Below the pieces are notes generated by a model. That model ran no database searches, was not told the origin of the DNA, and saw only the letters and a program-made list of their open reading frames with translations. This document shows positions 4,649 through 6,882 of a DNA stretch of 6,882 nucleotides, piece after piece (the stretch's first letter is position 1; each line of letters opens with the position of its first letter). Source of the stretch: Treponema sp. (GTDB lineage Bacteria > Spirochaetota > Spirochaetia > Treponematales > Breznakiellaceae); the NCBI GenBank assembly GCA_031266255.1, contig JAISBK010000127.1, positions 1 to 6,882 on the forward strand, given 5' to 3'. Made by a program: the position numbers and the translations under genes.

Positions 4649-6478
4649 ATGAACGTACAAGAACTTAAACACCCCGGTTTAAAACAATGGGTCGAGGAGG
4701 CGGTTGCCCTCATGTCTCCTGATTCGGTTGAAGTCTGTGATGGCAGTAAAGCTGAATACGACCGGATGATTCAAATCACCATTGATGCAGGGCTTGCCAC
4801 ACCCTTAAATCCCGAAAAACTGCCTGGTTCAGTGCTTTTTCGTTCGGACCCTTCTGATGTGGCACGGGTAGAAAATCGTACTTATATCGCCTCAAAGAAC
4901 CAGGAAGACGCAGGCCCTACCAATAACTGGATAGATCCGGTGGAACTAAAAAAGACCATGACCGAACTCTATCACGGGAGTATGAAGGGCCGTACTATGT
5001 ACGTGATCCCCTTTTCCATGGGGCCGGTGGGTTCTGAAATCGCCAAGATCGGTGTGCAGATCACCGATTCTCCCTATGTAGTGGCGAATATGCACATCAT
5101 GACCCGGGTAGGAACTAAGGTGCTTGAGGTACTCGGAACGCAAGGCGCCTATGTACCCTGTTTTCATTCGGTGGGTAAACCCTTGGGGCCGGGCGAAAAG
5201 GACAATGGGACGTGGCCCTGCGCGCCCCTGGATAAAAAGTACATTTCTCATTTCCCTGAAACCCGGGAAATCTGGTCTTACGGTTCAGGGTACGGCGGCA
5301 ATGCCCTCTTGGGGAAAAAATGCCTTGCCCTGCGGATCGCCACGGTTTTGGCTCGGGATGAAGGCTGGTTGGCAGAGCACATGCTCATCCTGAAAATCAC
5401 CAACCCAGAAGGAGTAGTGAAATACATCACCGGCGCTTTTCCCTCAGCCTGTGGTAAAACCAACCTCGCTATGCTCATCCCCACGGTTCCAGGCTGGAAG
5501 GTGGAAACCGTGGGAGATGACATTGCGTGGATGAAATTCGGTAAAGATGGCAGGCTCTACGCCATTAACCCTGAAGCAGGTTTCTTTGGCGTTGCTCCAG
5601 GAACCAATAACGAATCCAATCGCAATGCTATGGAATCCTGTAAGAAGAACTCCATCTTTACCAACTGCGGTCTCACCGAAGACGGGGACGTCTGGTGGGA
5701 ACTCATCGGCCACGGGGCTCCCGGCAAGGAGATCGTTGATTGGAAGGGAAACAAGCGGCCTGCGCCCAAGACCGACAAAAGCCCTAAGGGTGAGGAAATC
5801 GCCCACCCTAACGCCCGGTTCACGGCTCCTGCAAAGCAATGCCCCTGTATTGCCAAGGAATGGGAAGATCCTGCAGGGGTACCCATCAGCGCCTTCCTAT
5901 TTGGCGGACGCCGCCCCAAGACCATCCCTTTGGTGAATCAGGCCAAGAGCTGGATCCATGGGGTGTTCATGGGTTCCATTGTGGGTTCCGAGGTTACTGC
6001 CGCGGTTATTTCAGACCAGGTCGGCCAAGTACGGAGGGATCCCTTTGCCATGCTGCCTTTCTGCGGTTATCACATGGGGGACTACTTCAAGCACTGGATT
6101 ACGTTGGGACAGCGTCATGATGAAAGTAAGCTTCCCAAGATCTTCTTTGTCAACTGGTTCCGCAAAAACGATGAGGGCGGGTTTATATGGCCGGGTTATG
6201 GGGAGAATTCCCGGGTCCTGGCCTGGATATTCGATCGTTGTTCCGGCAAGGGCAAGGCTGAAGAAACCCCCATCGGTTTTCTCCCCACCTTGGACGCCAT
6301 TGCCCCTCCCAAAGGGGTAAGCGAAGCGGCTATGCAGGAAATCCTGAAAGTGGATATCCCCGGCTGGAAGGCGGAACTTGCCGATGTCAGGCAGAACCAC
6401 TATCCCAAGTTCGGCGATAAACTGCCCAAAGAACTCTACGCAGAACTGGACGCCATTGAGAAACAGCTTAACGCCTAA
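4649..6478 (+). CDS. pckG: Phosphoenolpyruvate carboxykinase, GTP-dependent
   Basis: A complete 609-residue cytosolic enzyme, the usual length for the GTP class, that interconverts oxaloacetate + GTP and phosphoenolpyruvate + CO2 + GDP. Visible signatures: the substrate-binding region RSDPSDVARVE (about 70-80) and PTNNW; the highly conserved KGRTMYVIPFSMGPVGS block; GSGYGGNALLGKKC; the P-loop with the class-specific reactive cysteine FPSACGKTN (264-272, Cys268); the metal-binding VGDDIAW (Asp290, Asp291); INPEAGFFGVAPGTN; and FGGRRPKTIPLV. The cysteine-containing P-loop and overall sequence separate it from the ATP-dependent class (PckA). In anaerobic fermenters the enzyme may run either way, toward oxaloacetate for anaplerosis or toward PEP for gluconeogenesis; the sequence does not decide. 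It is transcribed alone, diverging from the acyl-CoA synthetase-like gene and ending at its own terminator. A palindrome at the promoter suggests control by a repressor. Confidence 0.97.
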   Translation: MNVQELKHPGLKQWVEEAVALMSPDSVEVCDGSKAEYDRMIQITIDAGLATPLNPEKLPGSVLFRSDPSDVARVENRTYIASKNQEDAGPTNNWIDPVELKKTMTELYHGSMKGRTMYVIPFSMGPVGSEIAKIGVQITDSPYVVANMHIMTRVGTKVLEVLGTQGAYVPCFHSVGKPLGPGEKDNGTWPCAPLDKKYISHFPETREIWSYGSGYGGNALLGKKCLALRIATVLARDEGWLAEHMLILKITNPEGVVKYITGAFPSACGKTNLAMLIPTVPGWKVETVGDDIAWMKFGKDGRLYAINPEAGFFGVAPGTNNESNRNAMESCKKNSIFTNCGLTEDGDVWWELIGHGAPGKEIVDWKGNKRPAPKTDKSPKGEEIAHPNARFTAPAKQCPCIAKEWEDPAGVPISAFLFGGRRPKTIPLVNQAKSWIHGVFMGSIVGSEVTAAVISDQVGQVRRDPFAMLPFCGYHMGDYFKHWITLGQRHDESKLPKIFFVNWFRKNDEGGFIWPGYGENSRVLAWIFDRCSGKGKAEETPIGFLPTLDAIAPPKGVSEAAMQEILKVDIPGWKAELADVRQNHYPKFGDKLPKELYAELDAIEKQLNA

Positions 6479-6510
6479 AACCACAGACCGCAAACCGGGC
6501 TTGTAATGAC

Positions 6511-6553
6511 TTGGGGGCTCTGAACCTTTGGTTCAAAGCCCCCAGGCTTTTTT
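6511..6553 (+). terminator. Intrinsic terminator of PEP carboxykinase
   Basis: The left arm 6511-6526 pairs with 6530-6545 around a TTT loop, giving about 15 base pairs with one C-A mismatch (6520/6536) and a G/C-rich lower stem. It is followed by TTTTTT at 6548-6553. The T run is only on the plus-strand side, so it serves mainly the PEP carboxykinase gene. For the converging leuB gene the hairpin lacks a T run. Confidence 0.93.
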
Positions 6554-6559
6554 AGGAGC

Positions 6560-6882
6560 CTAAGACCAGGTCTGCGCTAATGCCTTACATACCGCTTCTC
6601 CCATAGCCTTGGTACCTACTAATTTTTCCTTTTTTTCCGTACCATAGACAGCACTCCGGTTGAGGATATCCTTGGTTCTCAAGCCCGCATCCAGTACTGC
6701 CTGTACCGCGGCCTCCACCGCTGCTGCCGCTTCTTCTAGGTTAAAAGAATAACGGAGTAACAAGGCGCCAGAGAGGATCGTGCCTAAAGGATTGGCTATG
6801 TCTTGGCCTGCAATGTCCGGTGCAGAACCGTGAATGGGTTCATACATACCCATGGGGCCTTTGTGCCTGGGAACAAAGCTGC
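6560..6882 (-). CDS. leuB: 3-isopropylmalate dehydrogenase, C-terminal part (5' end cut by window)
   Basis: The frame is open to the right edge and ends at TAG (6560-6562), so this is the last ~106 residues of a protein normally near 350-370 residues. The internal ATG at 6851-6853 is not the start, because the frame continues upstream as SFVPRHKGP. The motif YEPIHGSAPDIAG followed by ANPLGTILSGALLLRYS is the conserved NAD-binding and C-terminal signature of LeuB. Isocitrate dehydrogenases instead carry HGTAPKYAG-like sequence. The enzyme oxidatively decarboxylates 3-isopropylmalate to 2-oxoisocaproate in leucine synthesis, with NAD+ and a divalent metal, in the cytosol. The tail after the motif has normal length and no defect. 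It converges with the PEP carboxykinase gene; other leu genes, if linked, lie beyond the right edge. Confidence 0.93.
   Translation of the reverse strand, partial: SFVPRHKGPMGMYEPIHGSAPDIAGQDIANPLGTILSGALLLRYSFNLEEAAAAVEAAVQAVLDAGLRTKDILNRSAVYGTEKKEKLVGTKAMGEAVCKALAQTWS

Noticed and set aside
6011..6493. Minus-strand ORF of 160 codons opposite PEP carboxykinase
   Set aside because: Fully antisense to the conserved 3' half of the enzyme; it reads as the complement of that gene and has no recognisable motif.
6851..6853. ATG as the start of a 97-residue protein
   Set aside because: The frame is open to the right edge and codes for typical LeuB residues upstream; a LeuB start lies far outside the window.

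Overview
The window looks like part of a chromosome from an anaerobic, motile, fermentative spirochaete, most plausibly a Treponema of the termite-gut type. This is inferred from three things. The first is a soluble chemotaxis-transducer protein with an [FeFe]-hydrogenase-like sensor domain. The second is a GG-x-FTMNGG-x-VSGN repeat surface-type protein of a style common in these treponemes. The third is a GTP-type PEP carboxykinase, in DNA of mid GC content. No rRNA, tRNA, transposase, CRISPR array or phage gene is visible. The species cannot be fixed from this sequence alone.

Layout, left to right. (1) 2-451, plus strand: the 3' end of a repeat-rich, beta-helix-like protein, cut by the window edge. 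(2) 452-640: a non-coding gap ending in a complex inverted repeat that acts as the terminator of the next gene. (3) 641-2740, minus strand: a 699-residue fusion of a 2x[4Fe-4S] ferredoxin domain, an [FeFe]-hydrogenase H-domain, a further 4Cys Fe-S domain and a methyl-accepting chemotaxis signalling domain, with no membrane segment. It has its own candidate promoter, a strong ribosome binding site and a terminator, so it is probably a single-gene unit. (4) 2954-4426, minus strand: an AMP-binding acyl-CoA synthetase-like protein that stops right after the hinge and so lacks the C-terminal subdomain. (5) 4427-4648: a divergent control region with overlapping candidate promoters, a palindrome and a direct repeat. 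(6) 4649-6478, plus strand: a complete GTP-dependent PEP carboxykinase, followed by a strong intrinsic terminator. (7) 6560-6882, minus strand: the C-terminal part of 3-isopropylmalate dehydrogenase (LeuB), cut by the right edge.

The genes do not form one operon. They are a central-carbon enzyme, an amino-acid biosynthesis enzyme, a lipid or acyl-activating enzyme and a signalling protein. The most interesting object is the hydrogenase-chemotaxis fusion. It keeps the cysteines expected to hold an H-cluster, but the proton-relay cysteine position of catalytic enzymes is proline. This suggests a cytoplasmic H2 or redox sensor feeding the chemotaxis pathway rather than a turnover enzyme. Proteins of this broad kind (hydrogenase-related sensors tied to methylation or chemotaxis) have been reported in termite-gut treponemes, so the class is not new, but the details here deserve attention.
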